Shown here: in pieces, positions 25,401 through 31,872 of the stretch | Position numbering within the stretch: the stretch's first letter is position 1 | How the letters are laid out: every line of letters starts with the position of its first letter | Source: JABGPL01 sp964387885 | GTDB taxonomy: Bacteria; Electryoneota; AABM5-125-24; Hatepunaeales; Hatepunaeaceae | Length of the DNA stretch: 34,000 nt | Direction: 5' to 3' | Assembly: GCA_964387885.1 (NCBI GenBank) | Contig: CAYLYZ010000057.1 | Location: forward strand, 1 to 34,000 | Translations under genes and position numbers: made by a program | The notes under the pieces: generated by a model | Told to the model about the DNA's origin: nothing | What the model saw: only the letters and a program-made list of their open reading frames with translations | Database searches by the model: none

Positions 25401-27130
25401 GTTTCGTTTACTTCGATAAACTTGCTGAATCCCTTTTCCGTCAGGGCATGCACAAATACTGCATCGTTAATACCTTCGAATAACTCTCTAAACTTGATTT
25501 CGGATTTTTTTACTTCTTCCTCGGCTTTCCTGCGGTCAGTGATGTCGCGCATTATTCCTAACACTTTCGGATCACCCTTTTGCCCCATACTTACGGTGGT
25601 TACCTCGGTAAAAATAATATCTCCGGTTTTCTTAATTACTTTGGCCTCATATTGGTTTGGCAACTCCAATCCTTGTTGTCGAGCCTTATACCTTTCTTCA
25701 AAAAAATCCCTGGTATCTTCAGGTAGAAGTACATTGTAATCAAAATCATCCGAGGTGATTTCCGAATAAGAATAACCTGTCATTTCACAGAATCTTCGAT
25801 TTACATATTCATAACGCTGACCTCGTAAAAGGTATATTGCATCATTTGCGTTATCGACTAATGTTCGATACTTCTCTTCACTTTCACGCAAAGCTTCCTC
25901 TGCTTGTTTGCGTTCGGTGATATCTATTATGAATCCCTCTATACCAATAATTTGACCGGATTGTAGAACCGGTCTTACAGAAAAAGTATGATAACCAACA
26001 GAGCCATCTTTGCAACGTCGGGAAAACTCACTACTGGGGACAGGGACTCCTTCGAGCAACGATTGAACAATCCTCTGAGCCTCTTCAATATCTACTTCGA
26101 CCTGGGTTAATGAAAAGTGTTGACCTAATACTTCCTTTGATGAATCGTATTTATGCATCTCTAACCAGGCTTGGTTGACGCGCCTGAAATTACCATCCCG
26201 ATCAATGAAAAAGTATCCTGCTTCAGTGTTTTTGATTATTTTGCGGAATCGCGCCTCACCTTCACGAAGTGCTTCTTCTATCTGCCTGCGCTTGGTGATA
26301 TCTTGTGCGACACCTGTGAGACCGATAATCTTTTCATTTTTTATAATCGGATTGACCAAAAACATAAACCATCCGACCGATCCGCTCTTAGTTAAGTATC
26401 TGAATTCAATCGTAGCTGATTTCTTCCCGGTTTTTAATTGATCTCGAAACACTTCATGAACTCGTCTCTTATCTTTCGAGTGCACAAAGCTCAAATAGAA
26501 CTTACCAATTAACTCCCCATTTGTATATCCAAGAGCTTTAAGAGCCGCCTCGTTAATGAAGCTGAATCTTCCTCGCTCATCAGTACTGAAAAGGCATGCA
26601 TTAGTTCCTTCAACAATAGCACGGAACTGATCCTTGCTTTCCTGTAATGTTTCCACTGCACGTTTTCTATCTGTAATATCTCGTGCGACATGAGCAGAGC
26701 CAATGACATTCCCTTCCTTGTCAAAAAATGGTGAGGTCGTTACGTCGAAAACACCACCAAGTCGCTCTTCAGTAACTTCCTGGTGATATTCCTTGCCGTC
26801 AATGGCTGTTTTTGAATGTGGGCAAAAATCTGGGGGTGAGCTTAAACCGTGGACAACTTCATAGCAGATAGCCCCCACACATTCTCGAGGCGTCAAGCCG
26901 AGTCGTTCCGCCATTGATTGATTAACGCGAACTATCCGGTGGTCGTTGTCAATGATGGCAATAAGGTCTGGAACCAGGTCAAATGTACGCTCCCATTCCT
27001 CTTTTGCTCGGTTGATTATCCTTTCAGAACGTTGGTGTTTTGCGGTTTGATCTTCGAGTGATGCAATCTTCTTTTGCATTTGCTCGATTTCTTCAATTAG
27101 CTGCGCATTGGTTTTCGATTCGTAACTCAT
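19418..27130 (-). CDS. Giant hybrid histidine kinase with 17 PAS-type units and a receiver domain
   Basis: A 2,570-residue protein with no transmembrane segment, so a cytoplasmic sensor. After a coiled coil (1-40), residues about 45-2190 consist of 17 consecutive PAS/PAC units of about 126 residues. Each closes with a DITERKQAEEALRESEERYR-like linker (variants include DISERKQAEK, NITKRKKAEE and DVTDLTKAED). Then come HisKA with His2211 in GGMAHDFNN, HATPase with N-box VNLVVNARDAMP, DSGSGM, FEPFFTTK and GTGLGLSTVYGI, and a C-terminal receiver with VVEDE, Asp2503 in ITDVVMP, SGYT and KPF. The kinase and receiver motifs look intact. PAS unit 1 carries CYEVVHGLSSPPDFCPH, a Cys/His-rich segment seen in some PAS4-type domains. 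Ligands are unknown. It lies between motAB and the flagellins, so control of motility is plausible but inferred. Confidence 0.9.
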   Translation of the reverse strand: MSYESKTNAQLIEEIEQMQKKIASLEDQTAKHQRSERIINRAKEEWERTFDLVPDLIAIIDNDHRIVRVNQSMAERLGLTPRECVGAICYEVVHGLSSPPDFCPHSKTAIDGKEYHQEVTEERLGGVFDVTTSPFFDKEGNVIGSAHVARDITDRKRAVETLQESKDQFRAIVEGTNACLFSTDERGRFSFINEAALKALGYTNGELIGKFYLSFVHSKDKRRVHEVFRDQLKTGKKSATIEFRYLTKSGSVGWFMFLVNPIIKNEKIIGLTGVAQDITKRRQIEEALREGEARFRKIIKNTEAGYFFIDRDGNFRRVNQAWLEMHKYDSSKEVLGQHFSLTQVEVDIEEAQRIVQSLLEGVPVPSSEFSRRCKDGSVGYHTFSVRPVLQSGQIIGIEGFIIDITERKQAEEALRESEEKYRTLVDNANDAIYLLRGQRYEYVNRRFCEMTGYSYSEITSDDFDYNVLLPEDTRDFFEERYKARQQGLELPNQYEAKVIKKTGDIIFTEVTTVSMGQKGDPKVLGIMRDITDRRKAEEEVKKSEIKFRELFEGINDAVFVHALTEKGFSKFIEVNETACNRLGYTREELLSITPEDISSPQDPLSEESRQGLLNLQDSSRITFETVHISKPGKQIPVEISSRVINYDGQQMIMSLARDISERKQAEKRINESYERLKSFDQHCTEGVYRVDLRTPVPINLPRAEIIDWINKFAVVGEVNGSLAEMYGLEPIDMIGKRAIEFAPDYGERAILVLEREGYRVNNEETRDVDKAGNTLYLIENYHGIIEDGCLHSIWGAQTNITDRKQLEEKYKILIESLDAGVNLISRDGTFLLLNKQAASYWDLEPAEINGKNIRDVFPPGEFLDGCLEAIERIEKTNEGITQERYLEQKDKWFHESIQPVRLETGEFFAVQVLTYDITERKQMDQILQKKIAEMDSFLNNIPDMAWLKDTDSNFIIANRKFGEVVGMAPEYLANNSCSICFGEEAAAKFKEDDLRVMDARKQTIFEESILNEKGREIFLETIKSPIFSDNNEIIGTVGISRDISERRRAEEALRKSEAKYRTIFETAANLITSVDKDGVIIECNSTITEFLGYEIEEVVGEPITKIIHPDFWERANDCLKEVFINGFSYNHENKMVHKNGDHVDIVINSSAQKDENGEYYRTLCIINNITERKKVEEALLESQKDLSDIFENVKDGIAYATLTGKIVSVNKQLEEIADVSQDKLIGKSVLKLVKDQLNAKNFKIILPIIKNLLIGKGVEPFEIEYNNKILEITTSINKSTKRVIGVVRDITESKQAENALRESMEKYRLLADNLTDVIWTRDLNLNLTYISPSTYSQSGFTVSEKMQQPLEDSMTPESFKKISQLLGQELMLEKQGTADPTRSRTFEIEMNRKDGSIYPVEISVSFLRNKDGQPKGLLGVTRDITERKLAEEELRIKNNIFESSIAATSAADIDGIINLVNPAFLRLWGYDSNEDACGKPISDFFKNKEEAAEILNSLNKTGEWKGDFLAKRKNNTTFMARGFAATLEDEKNNLIGYQSALVDVTDLTKAEDALKQSNLLNEAIINNSPIGISVRDTNGTLLMHNQTWRNIWKWSDERLKQDYKPKDELVFDFTEDYLGEEHCKELRKVYQTGGEYRIPETHLSKSVSGVDGWIQQFFYVINDESGNVDRVVIMTEDITERKQAEETLLSSEERYRSLFENMNDSFALHEIVLDDNHYPRDYIFLEVNSAYEQQTGLRREKIIGRKVTEVIPGMENDPADWIGVYGKVALTGNGIRFEQYSEPLGKWYRVLAYSTRKNHFATIFTDITERKQAEAALQKSEKRFRDMADLLPQVIFEMDLEGNLTYVNRSALDIYGYSSEEFEKGLNVFTTIAPEEHERAKGNIKKVLTGQPRKNLEFTAIRKDKTTFPVMIYSTPVLDDGKPVGLRGLVVDITDHKQAEEELRKSEQRFRNIVENSPMGVHMYEMQSEDRLVFLGANPAADILLGVDNSIFIGKTIEEAFPPLAQTEVPHRYMEAAKKGIPWGTEQISYEDDRITGAFEVAAFQTAAGKMVALFNNITKRKKAEEALKESEERYRSLFEDDVAGNYISTPDGRTLTCNPAFARIFGYDSVEEILSAPISSFYTNLQDREEFIKILTEEKKLEFYEKDFRHKEGHTLHIIENAVGVFDESGKLIQIRGYLIDNTDRKRLEDQLRQSQKMEGIGRLAGGMAHDFNNLMTSIICNAELSLIDLDSHDPLNNNMKEIQSAAERAGALTGQLLAFSRKQTLQPRVLNLNTQITDIQNMLKRTIGEDIDLNVVPGEDIKMVKADPGQIDQVIVNLVVNARDAMPKGGELTIETKNVVLDEDYTKKHPFVEPGEFVMLAVSDSGSGMTEEVRAKIFEPFFTTKPKTMGTGLGLSTVYGIIRQSNGFISVYSEVDKGTSFKIYLPSIAEEADKIIKRELNAEMPRGNETVLVVEDEANVRNAACKVLKRLGYEVTEADSGAAAFLLCQRMEKRVDLVITDVVMPYMSGAEFIEQLREMWVDVKVLFMSGYTENAIVHHGILKPGIPYIQKPFRTMDFAMKVREVLDE

Positions 27131-27230
27131 GGTTTCTCTATCTTTAATGATTTCTGACTAAATAAATTGATTGGGGGTGGTGAGTGAGTATGGCAGCGGT
27201 ACTGTTCAATCAAAAATTACCCTAATTTGT

Positions 27231-27258
27231 AATATACTTACAATTTGCAGATTTGCAA
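27231..27258 (-). promoter_or_regulatory. Possible promoter of the multi-PAS kinase
   Basis: On the minus strand, TTGCAA (complement of 27253-27258), 16 bp, TATATT (complement of 27231-27236), the latter inside a TTGTAA/TTACAA dyad. Weak -35 match. The rest of 27131-27514 contains no gene. Confidence 0.3.
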
Positions 27259-27514
27259 TAATTAGTTTAGATTTGGAAAGTATGATTTGAGCAAGAGCGA
27301 ATGGAATGATAATTTCATTATGCTGAAGAGGTTGAAGTGGGGAGTCATCTGGATGCTATTTCGATACATGTGGTATTATTACATTTAACATGTTTTTTTT
27401 TATAAAGAATGAGAAATTGAATTAGTCAAATTTATTATTTATTATCCTTTTTTATTGTTTTTTTATAAATATTATTTATGAGAAAATCAACAATTTCTAT
27501 TTTATGCAAAAAAA

Positions 27515-27541
27515 TCAAGACTCGATTGTAACCACCGTTAT
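27515..27541 (+). promoter_or_regulatory. Sigma-28-type promoter of flagellin gene 1
   Basis: TCAAGACT (27515-27522), 11 bp, ACCGTTAT (27534-27541), aligned base for base with the promoter at 31737. It resembles the FliA consensus TAAAGTTT-N11-GCCGATAA with several mismatches. Confidence 0.6.
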
Positions 27542-27553
27542 TCAGAGTAGATA

Positions 27554-27592
27554 TCAGAACGATTTGGAGAAAAGGCAGCTCAATCGTTCTGA
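27554..27592 (+). promoter_or_regulatory. Leader hairpin I of flagellin gene 1
   Basis: Perfect 11-bp stem, TCAGAACGATT and AATCGTTCTGA, with a 17-nt loop containing GGAGAAAAGGC. The third flagellin leader has a different stem (AGGGCGA and TCGTCCT, 31778-31817) around a similar GAGAAAATGGC loop, so shape and loop are retained while stem sequence changes. Confidence 0.6.
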
Positions 27593-27608
27593 ATAATTTT
27601 TCGCCGTA

Positions 27609-27626
27609 TTGAGCATGGAAGCTCAA
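27609..27626 (+). promoter_or_regulatory. CsrA-like hairpin in flagellin leader 1
   Basis: TTGAGC and GCTCAA with loop ATGGAA, containing the ANGGA core of CsrA/RsmA sites. It sits 13 nt before the Shine-Dalgarno GGAGG, which itself lies within ACGGA. Confidence 0.6.
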
Positions 27627-27650
27627 ACAAATGAAACACGGAGGTTACGA

Positions 27651-28469
27651 ATGAGTGATCTAACCAGAGTAGGTGCCAACATTCAGGCTCTCCAATCTTT
27701 CAATTCGTTGATGAAAATCAATGATCGATTGGGAAATCATCAGTATAAGTTGGCTACCGGCAAGAAGATTAATTCCGCTGCAGATGATCCCGCGGGATAC
27801 AGCCTCGCGAAAGGACTTGAAGCACGCGGTAGAGGTCTTTCCGTCGCGATGAGCAATGTCAGCAATGCCAAGAATATAATGGACGTTGCTGAAGGTGGAT
27901 ACCAGAATGTAATGGACATTCTCCACACTTTAAAGGAAAAAGCCACCCAGGCTTCAGACGACTCTCTTAATTCAGATCAGAGGACTGCTATTTCTAATCA
28001 GGTTACAGCACTGATCACAGAAATCGACGATATTGTCTCTGAAACCAAGTTCAACGGATTCGCATTGGTCGATGGAACTTACTCCAAGACTTTCCAGACG
28101 GGTGAAGGCGTTACGGATTCGCTTGCAGTAGCTCTCAATGACTCTGATTCAGCTGCATTGGGTATCAACGCACTTGATTTAAGTACACACGCGCTTGCTA
28201 CTGCAGCCATGGGAAGCATTGACACTGCAATCACAACGTTGTCAACTGCGATCCAGGAAGTCGGTGATATCAAGTCTCGTCTGGCATCCAAGGAGACGGC
28301 GTTGTCAATTTCATACACCAATACGGAAGCGGTGCGAAGTAACATCGAGGATGCTGATTTTGCTCAAGAGCAGATGCAAGTGATGAAGCTCAACATACTG
28401 CAGCAAACAGCAGTATCGTCATTTGCACAGTCAAATGCATCACCACAGGTTGTGCTATCGCTGTTCTAA
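27651..28469 (+). CDS. Flagellin 1 (minimal D0/D1 flagellin)
   Basis: A 272-residue flagellin. ATG 27651 follows CGGAGG by about 7 nt and begins MSDLTRVGANIQALQSFNSL; an in-frame upstream ATG (27615) lies in the leader hairpin and is rejected. The N-terminal D0/D1 helices include KINSAADDPAGYSLAKGLEA. The C-terminal helices are SNIEDADFAQEQMQVMKLNI followed by LQQTAVSSFAQSNASPQVVLSLF. The surface-exposed D2/D3 region is almost absent; only about 80 residues separate the conserved halves. It is exported by the flagellar type III system as a filament subunit. It is very close to flagellin 3 and less so to flagellin 2. Promoter, leader and terminator are duplicated with it. Confidence 0.95.
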   Translation: MSDLTRVGANIQALQSFNSLMKINDRLGNHQYKLATGKKINSAADDPAGYSLAKGLEARGRGLSVAMSNVSNAKNIMDVAEGGYQNVMDILHTLKEKATQASDDSLNSDQRTAISNQVTALITEIDDIVSETKFNGFALVDGTYSKTFQTGEGVTDSLAVALNDSDSAALGINALDLSTHALATAAMGSIDTAITTLSTAIQEVGDIKSRLASKETALSISYTNTEAVRSNIEDADFAQEQMQVMKLNILQQTAVSSFAQSNASPQVVLSLF

Positions 28470-28498
28470 ATCGAAATTGTAAAACTAAGCCGATAGAT

Positions 28499-28529
28499 AA
28501 AGGCGGGAATTTTTCCCGCCTTTTTTTTC
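28499..28529 (+). terminator. Rho-independent terminator of flagellin gene 1
   Basis: AAAGGCGGGAA and TTCCCGCCTTT around a 3-nt loop, followed by a T-run. Nearly the same element ends the third flagellin gene. Confidence 0.9.
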
Positions 28530-28930
28530 TCTATCGTTGAGGAATTTATTATCGGGAGTACAGACGTTACCAGCCTGTCCTATATAAGGAAAAGAGGTGT
28601 CTTAGATGTTCCTCTGATAAAAAAATCTATTTAAAGGATAAACCAGGGTAACTGGTCGTAATGAGTTGATGTTGTGTATTTGTTATTCTATCATCGCAGC
28701 AGTTACACAATAGAGTATTAAAACACTACTTGGAGTTAATTTCGCGTAGGGGCTGATCCCCGATCGGGATCGAGGACAAGTTATCAAGCCCTTTAAGTTG
28801 CTTAATATGGCTCAATAAATTAGCCCTTAAACGAAACTAATCATAAATACTGAAAATTATTAGTTGTTCCCGGGAATTCATCAGTTTTATCGTTTATTCT
28901 TATTTTTTTATTAAAGAGCAAGATTTTCAT
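28530..28930. other. Gene-free stretch with one REP-like hairpin
   Basis: About 400 bp with no convincing ORF. The only structure I see is GATCCC-CGATC-GGGATC (28755-28771), a palindrome of REP type. Confidence 0.5.
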
Positions 28931-28957
28931 TAAAGTTTCCTGAATGTTATCCGATAT
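28931..28957 (+). promoter_or_regulatory. Sigma-28 promoter of flagellin gene 2
   Basis: TAAAGTTT (28931-28938), exactly 11 bp, TCCGATAT (28950-28957). The -35 equals the enterobacterial FliA consensus and the -10 matches 6 of 8. Confidence 0.85.
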
Positions 28958-29002
28958 TCATATTAGACAGTAAATTTTATCGAAAAAGATAACACAAACA
29001 AC

Positions 29003-29020
29003 GATGACAAGGATGTCATC
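29003..29020 (+). promoter_or_regulatory. CsrA-like hairpin in flagellin leader 2
   Basis: GATGAC and GTCATC with loop AAGGAT. The ACAAGGATGT within it is nearly the high-affinity CsrA consensus RUACARGGAUGU. It ends 14 nt before the Shine-Dalgarno GGAGG at 29035, which also lies in ACGGA. A second small hairpin, TTATC-GAAAAA-GATAA (28977-28992), precedes it. Confidence 0.65.
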
Positions 29021-29044
29021 ACAAAAACTAACACGGAGGTTACA

Positions 29045-29866
29045 ATGAGCGATCTGATGAGGATCTTCTCGAACGTACAGGCAATGCAGTCCCAGAACGC
29101 ATTAATGAGAATTAATGACAAACTGGGAGACCACCAATTTCGTCTGGCTACCGGCAAGAGGATAAATTCCGCCGAAGACGATTCTGCAGGTTACAGTCTT
29201 TCTAAGGGACTGGAAGCCCGAGGCCGCGGCCTAAACGTTGCTTTGAGCAACGTTAATAATGCTAAAAACATCATGGATGTTGCAGAGAGCGGCTATCAGA
29301 ATGTAATGGACATTCTACATAATCTGAAGGAGAAAGCCACACAGGCATCTGATGATTCATTGAGCGCCGACCAGAGGACGGCAATCACCAACCAGGTTGC
29401 TGCACTGATCACTGAGATCGACGATATCGTCAGCGAGACAACGTTCAACGGATTCAATCTTATTGACGGTACTTACAACAAGACTTACCAGACCGGTGAA
29501 GGTGTCACCAACACTCTTGCAGTAGCACTCAACGATTCAGATTCTGCAGCATTGGGAATTGATTCTCTTGATTTGACTTCGCATGCTAATGCTACGACTG
29601 CAATGGGAGCCATCGATACTGCGATCACTACGTTATCAACAGCCATCCAGGAAGTGGGAGACATCAAGAACCGTCTGTCATCCAAGGAAACCGCGTTGTC
29701 AGTAGCTATTACCAATACTGATGCTTCGCGAAGTTTGATTGAGGATGCTGATTTCGCCAGTGAACAAATGCAGGTGATGAAACTCAATATACTGCAGCAA
29801 ACTGCGGTTTCGTCTTTAACTCAAGCAAATTCAGCACCGCAGGTGGTACTTTCACTGTTTGGCTAA
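29045..29866 (+). CDS. Flagellin 2 (minimal D0/D1 flagellin)
   Basis: A 273-residue flagellin starting MSDLMRIFSNVQAMQSQNAL after a CGGAGG site. The conserved D0/D1 helices are present at both ends (GKRINSAEDDSAGYSLSKGL; SLIEDADFASEQMQVMKLNI) and it ends in VVLSLFG. It is the most divergent of the three copies, especially in the first 20 residues, and keeps the same short central region. It has its own strong sigma-28 promoter and leader hairpin, so it may be expressed at a different level or placed at a different filament position. No T-rich terminator follows; the gap to the next gene is 55 bp. Confidence 0.95.
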   Translation: MSDLMRIFSNVQAMQSQNALMRINDKLGDHQFRLATGKRINSAEDDSAGYSLSKGLEARGRGLNVALSNVNNAKNIMDVAESGYQNVMDILHNLKEKATQASDDSLSADQRTAITNQVAALITEIDDIVSETTFNGFNLIDGTYNKTYQTGEGVTNTLAVALNDSDSAALGIDSLDLTSHANATTAMGAIDTAITTLSTAIQEVGDIKNRLSSKETALSVAITNTDASRSLIEDADFASEQMQVMKLNILQQTAVSSLTQANSAPQVVLSLFG

Positions 29867-29873
29867 TTAAATC

Positions 29874-29901
29874 GACAATTGTTAATTGACAATTGACATT
29901 T
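29874..29901. repeat. TTGACAA-type short repeat before the HTH gene
   Basis: Two GACAATTG words (29874-29881 and 29888-29895), with ATTGACA heptamers in tandem (29885-29898). CAATTG is palindromic, so a CAATTGT/ACAATTG hairpin (29876-29895) also forms. It could be an operator or a simple-sequence tract. Confidence 0.4.
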
Positions 29902-29921
29902 AAGTGAAAGGAGACCAAATT

Positions 29922-30119
29922 ATGTCAAATGGATTTATGGATATTAGGGAAGTTGCCAGCTATTTGAAAATAAAGGAACAAACAGCGTATCGACTGGTAC
30001 AACAGGGCAAGATTCCCGGTGTAAAGCTTGGCGGTCAATGGAAGATCAAAAAAGATCACCTGGACAAGATGTTCGATGAAATACTGAATGCTAAACTTGC
30101 CGAATTAAACAATCGGTAG
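29922..30119 (+). CDS. Small excisionase/MerR-like HTH DNA-binding protein
   Basis: A 65-residue protein. ATG 29922 has AAGGAG about 8 nt upstream. The sequence MDIREVASYLKIKEQTAYRL followed by VQQGKIPGVKLGGQWKIKKD is the helix-turn-helix plus wing of the HTH_17 (excisionase-type) family, with a short charged tail. Such stand-alone domains bind DNA as small regulators. Here it lies between flagellin 2 and the glycosyltransferase, in the same orientation, and could regulate one or both. There is no integrase nearby, so a phage origin is not supported. The DNA target is unknown. Confidence 0.8.
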   Translation: MSNGFMDIREVASYLKIKEQTAYRLVQQGKIPGVKLGGQWKIKKDHLDKMFDEILNAKLAELNNR

Positions 30120-30141
30120 AAATCCCATTCAGAAATAAGTG

Positions 30142-30178
30142 GACCCTCCGACTTGGTTGACTGAGTTGGAGGGTCTAT
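30142..30178 (+). terminator. Terminator after the HTH gene
   Basis: GACCCTCC and GGAGGGTC with extra inner pairs around a short loop, followed by TATTT. A strong stem with a modest T tract. Confidence 0.6.
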
Positions 30179-30238
30179 TTCCTAAAATGTTGAGTAACAA
30201 ATATCAAGTTTCAGGTGTCAAGCATAAGAGAAATTGGG

Positions 30239-31603
30239 ATGGTGAAAAGGAAAAATCACACAACATTATCGCTCTGTATGATTGTTAAGGATGAAGAGAG
30301 CAATTTGGCAGATTGTCTGAACAGTGTCAGGGATGTTGTCGATCAGATGATTATTGTTGACACAGGTTCAACGGACAGGACTGTTGAGATTGCCAGAGAA
30401 TATGGAGCGGAAGTTCACAATTTCACGTGGTGTGATGATTTCTCAGCGGCTCGTAACGAATCTATCAAACACGCCGCGTGTGACTGGATACTCTGGATGG
30501 ATGCAGATGAGCGTTTAAGTGAATCGACCATACAGAATCTGCGGGAATGCCTGAAAGTATCTATAAGACCTTTATGTTTTAAAGTTACGGTTCGAAGTAT
30601 TCAAGAAGCTGACTCTTACCATGATTCCGACTCATACCGGTTGTTCAGCAATCATGCTGGGATTTATTTCGAGGGTCGAATTCACGAACAGATTACTACA
30701 TCTGCAAGAGAGGTGGGAGCTAAGGAAAAAAATGCCGGTTTTCTATTAATGCACTACGGATATAATCTTGATAACGATGTTATGCAGGACAAAATTGAGC
30801 GAAATCGTATTTTATTAGAGAGAATAATTAAAAATAATAATCCCAACCAGGCATATTACTATTTCACACTTGGACAAAATTACAGCTCGACTAACGAGAA
30901 TGAACAGGCATTGGAATATTATGACAGAGCTTTATCTCTAAAGCAATTGGAACCAACAATCGAAGCTTCATTACTCAACTGCACAGCACAAGCTTGTTTT
31001 AATCTTGGTAATTTAGATCGAGTGGAAGAACTTTCAAAACGATCTCTTAAATTGATTCCGATGCAAGCTGGTGCTGTATACAATTTATTTAAATTAGCTG
31101 AGATTCAGGGAAGTAATCGAGATATCATTTTTTGCCTTAAACAGCTCTTAAAGAATACTCAATATCTACAGAACCATCCTAAACAAATATCATCAGATAC
31201 ACTGCCACCGGTTTTCAGGATACTGTCAATTCTCGGAAATACATATCTTAAGACAGGTGATAAAACGAATGCCCTCCAAAGTTATCTTGAAGCCTGGAGA
31301 GAATCCGGTAATGAAGAGGTATTGCTGAAAATCATTCCACTGGCAATGGAATTAGGTGAGTTTGAAATTCTAAGAAGTATTGTTGAAAAATCTATCTCTG
31401 CTGGTGATGATTCAATTGCTAAACTCGATTTACTGGCGGTTATTTTTATGAAACAACAAAATCTAATAGAAGCGCTGCAAATATACGAAAAACTTCACAA
31501 TCGGTATCCGGATAATGTTCACGTCATTAAACGCCTAATTGGTTTGTATGCTAAAACCGGTCGAGGTGATAAAGCGGAGGCCTTGCTAAAACAACTTCAA
31601 TAA
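30239..31603 (+). CDS. Family 2 glycosyltransferase with TPR repeats
   Basis: A 454-residue protein. ATG 30239 is preferred to a GTG at 30215; neither has a strong ribosome site. The N-terminal GT-A domain starts LSLCMIVKDEESNLADCL (10-27), with DTGSTDRT (41-48) for nucleotide-sugar binding and WMDADER (86-92) for the metal-binding DxD region, to about residue 200. From about 205 to the end there are several tetratricopeptide repeats (for example YYYFTLGQNYSSTNENEQAL). GT2-TPR proteins of the SunS-like kind glycosylate peptides or proteins. Its place among flagellin genes suggests O-glycosylation of flagellin, which is an inference. Confidence 0.85.
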   Translation: MVKRKNHTTLSLCMIVKDEESNLADCLNSVRDVVDQMIIVDTGSTDRTVEIAREYGAEVHNFTWCDDFSAARNESIKHAACDWILWMDADERLSESTIQNLRECLKVSIRPLCFKVTVRSIQEADSYHDSDSYRLFSNHAGIYFEGRIHEQITTSAREVGAKEKNAGFLLMHYGYNLDNDVMQDKIERNRILLERIIKNNNPNQAYYYFTLGQNYSSTNENEQALEYYDRALSLKQLEPTIEASLLNCTAQACFNLGNLDRVEELSKRSLKLIPMQAGAVYNLFKLAEIQGSNRDIIFCLKQLLKNTQYLQNHPKQISSDTLPPVFRILSILGNTYLKTGDKTNALQSYLEAWRESGNEEVLLKIIPLAMELGEFEILRSIVEKSISAGDDSIAKLDLLAVIFMKQQNLIEALQIYEKLHNRYPDNVHVIKRLIGLYAKTGRGDKAEALLKQLQ

Positions 31604-31736
31604 AACATAAAGAAATTAGGATTCGGATCATCTGCAAGAATATTGATTCAATTTCTTAAATTTTATCATATTTATTTGTTTGTTCCTGAATTTTTTTTCC
31701 GGTAATCTCCATTTTCTTCCCAATTCAAAGAAAAAA

Positions 31737-31763
31737 TCAAGACTTGCCTGTTATCGACGATAT
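31737..31763 (+). promoter_or_regulatory. Sigma-28-type promoter of flagellin gene 3
   Basis: TCAAGACT (31737-31744), 11 bp, GACGATAT (31756-31763). It aligns with the flagellin 1 promoter and is closer to the consensus -10. Apart from the promoter and leader, 31604-31872 shows nothing else. Confidence 0.7.
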
Positions 31764-31834
31764 TCATAATAGATAACAGGGCGAGCTTTGAGAAAATGGC
31801 GGACTCAGTCGTCCTTAATTAATTTTCCGCCACG

Positions 31835-31852
31835 TTGAGCAGGGAAGCTCAA
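31835..31852 (+). promoter_or_regulatory. CsrA-like hairpin in flagellin leader 3
   Basis: TTGAGC and GCTCAA with loop AGGGAA (ANGGA core), 8-9 nt before the AGGAGG ribosome site, which lies in an AAGGA word. Upstream, GGCGGA (31798-31803) pairs with TCCGCC (31826-31831) as an alternative fold to hairpin I. Confidence 0.6.
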
Positions 31853-31872
31853 TAAAAACAAGGAGGTTGCTA

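Noticed and set aside
29922..30119. Prophage or integrative element marked by an excisionase
   Set aside because: No integrase, attachment-site repeats or phage genes are present; the HTH fold alone is common in ordinary regulators.
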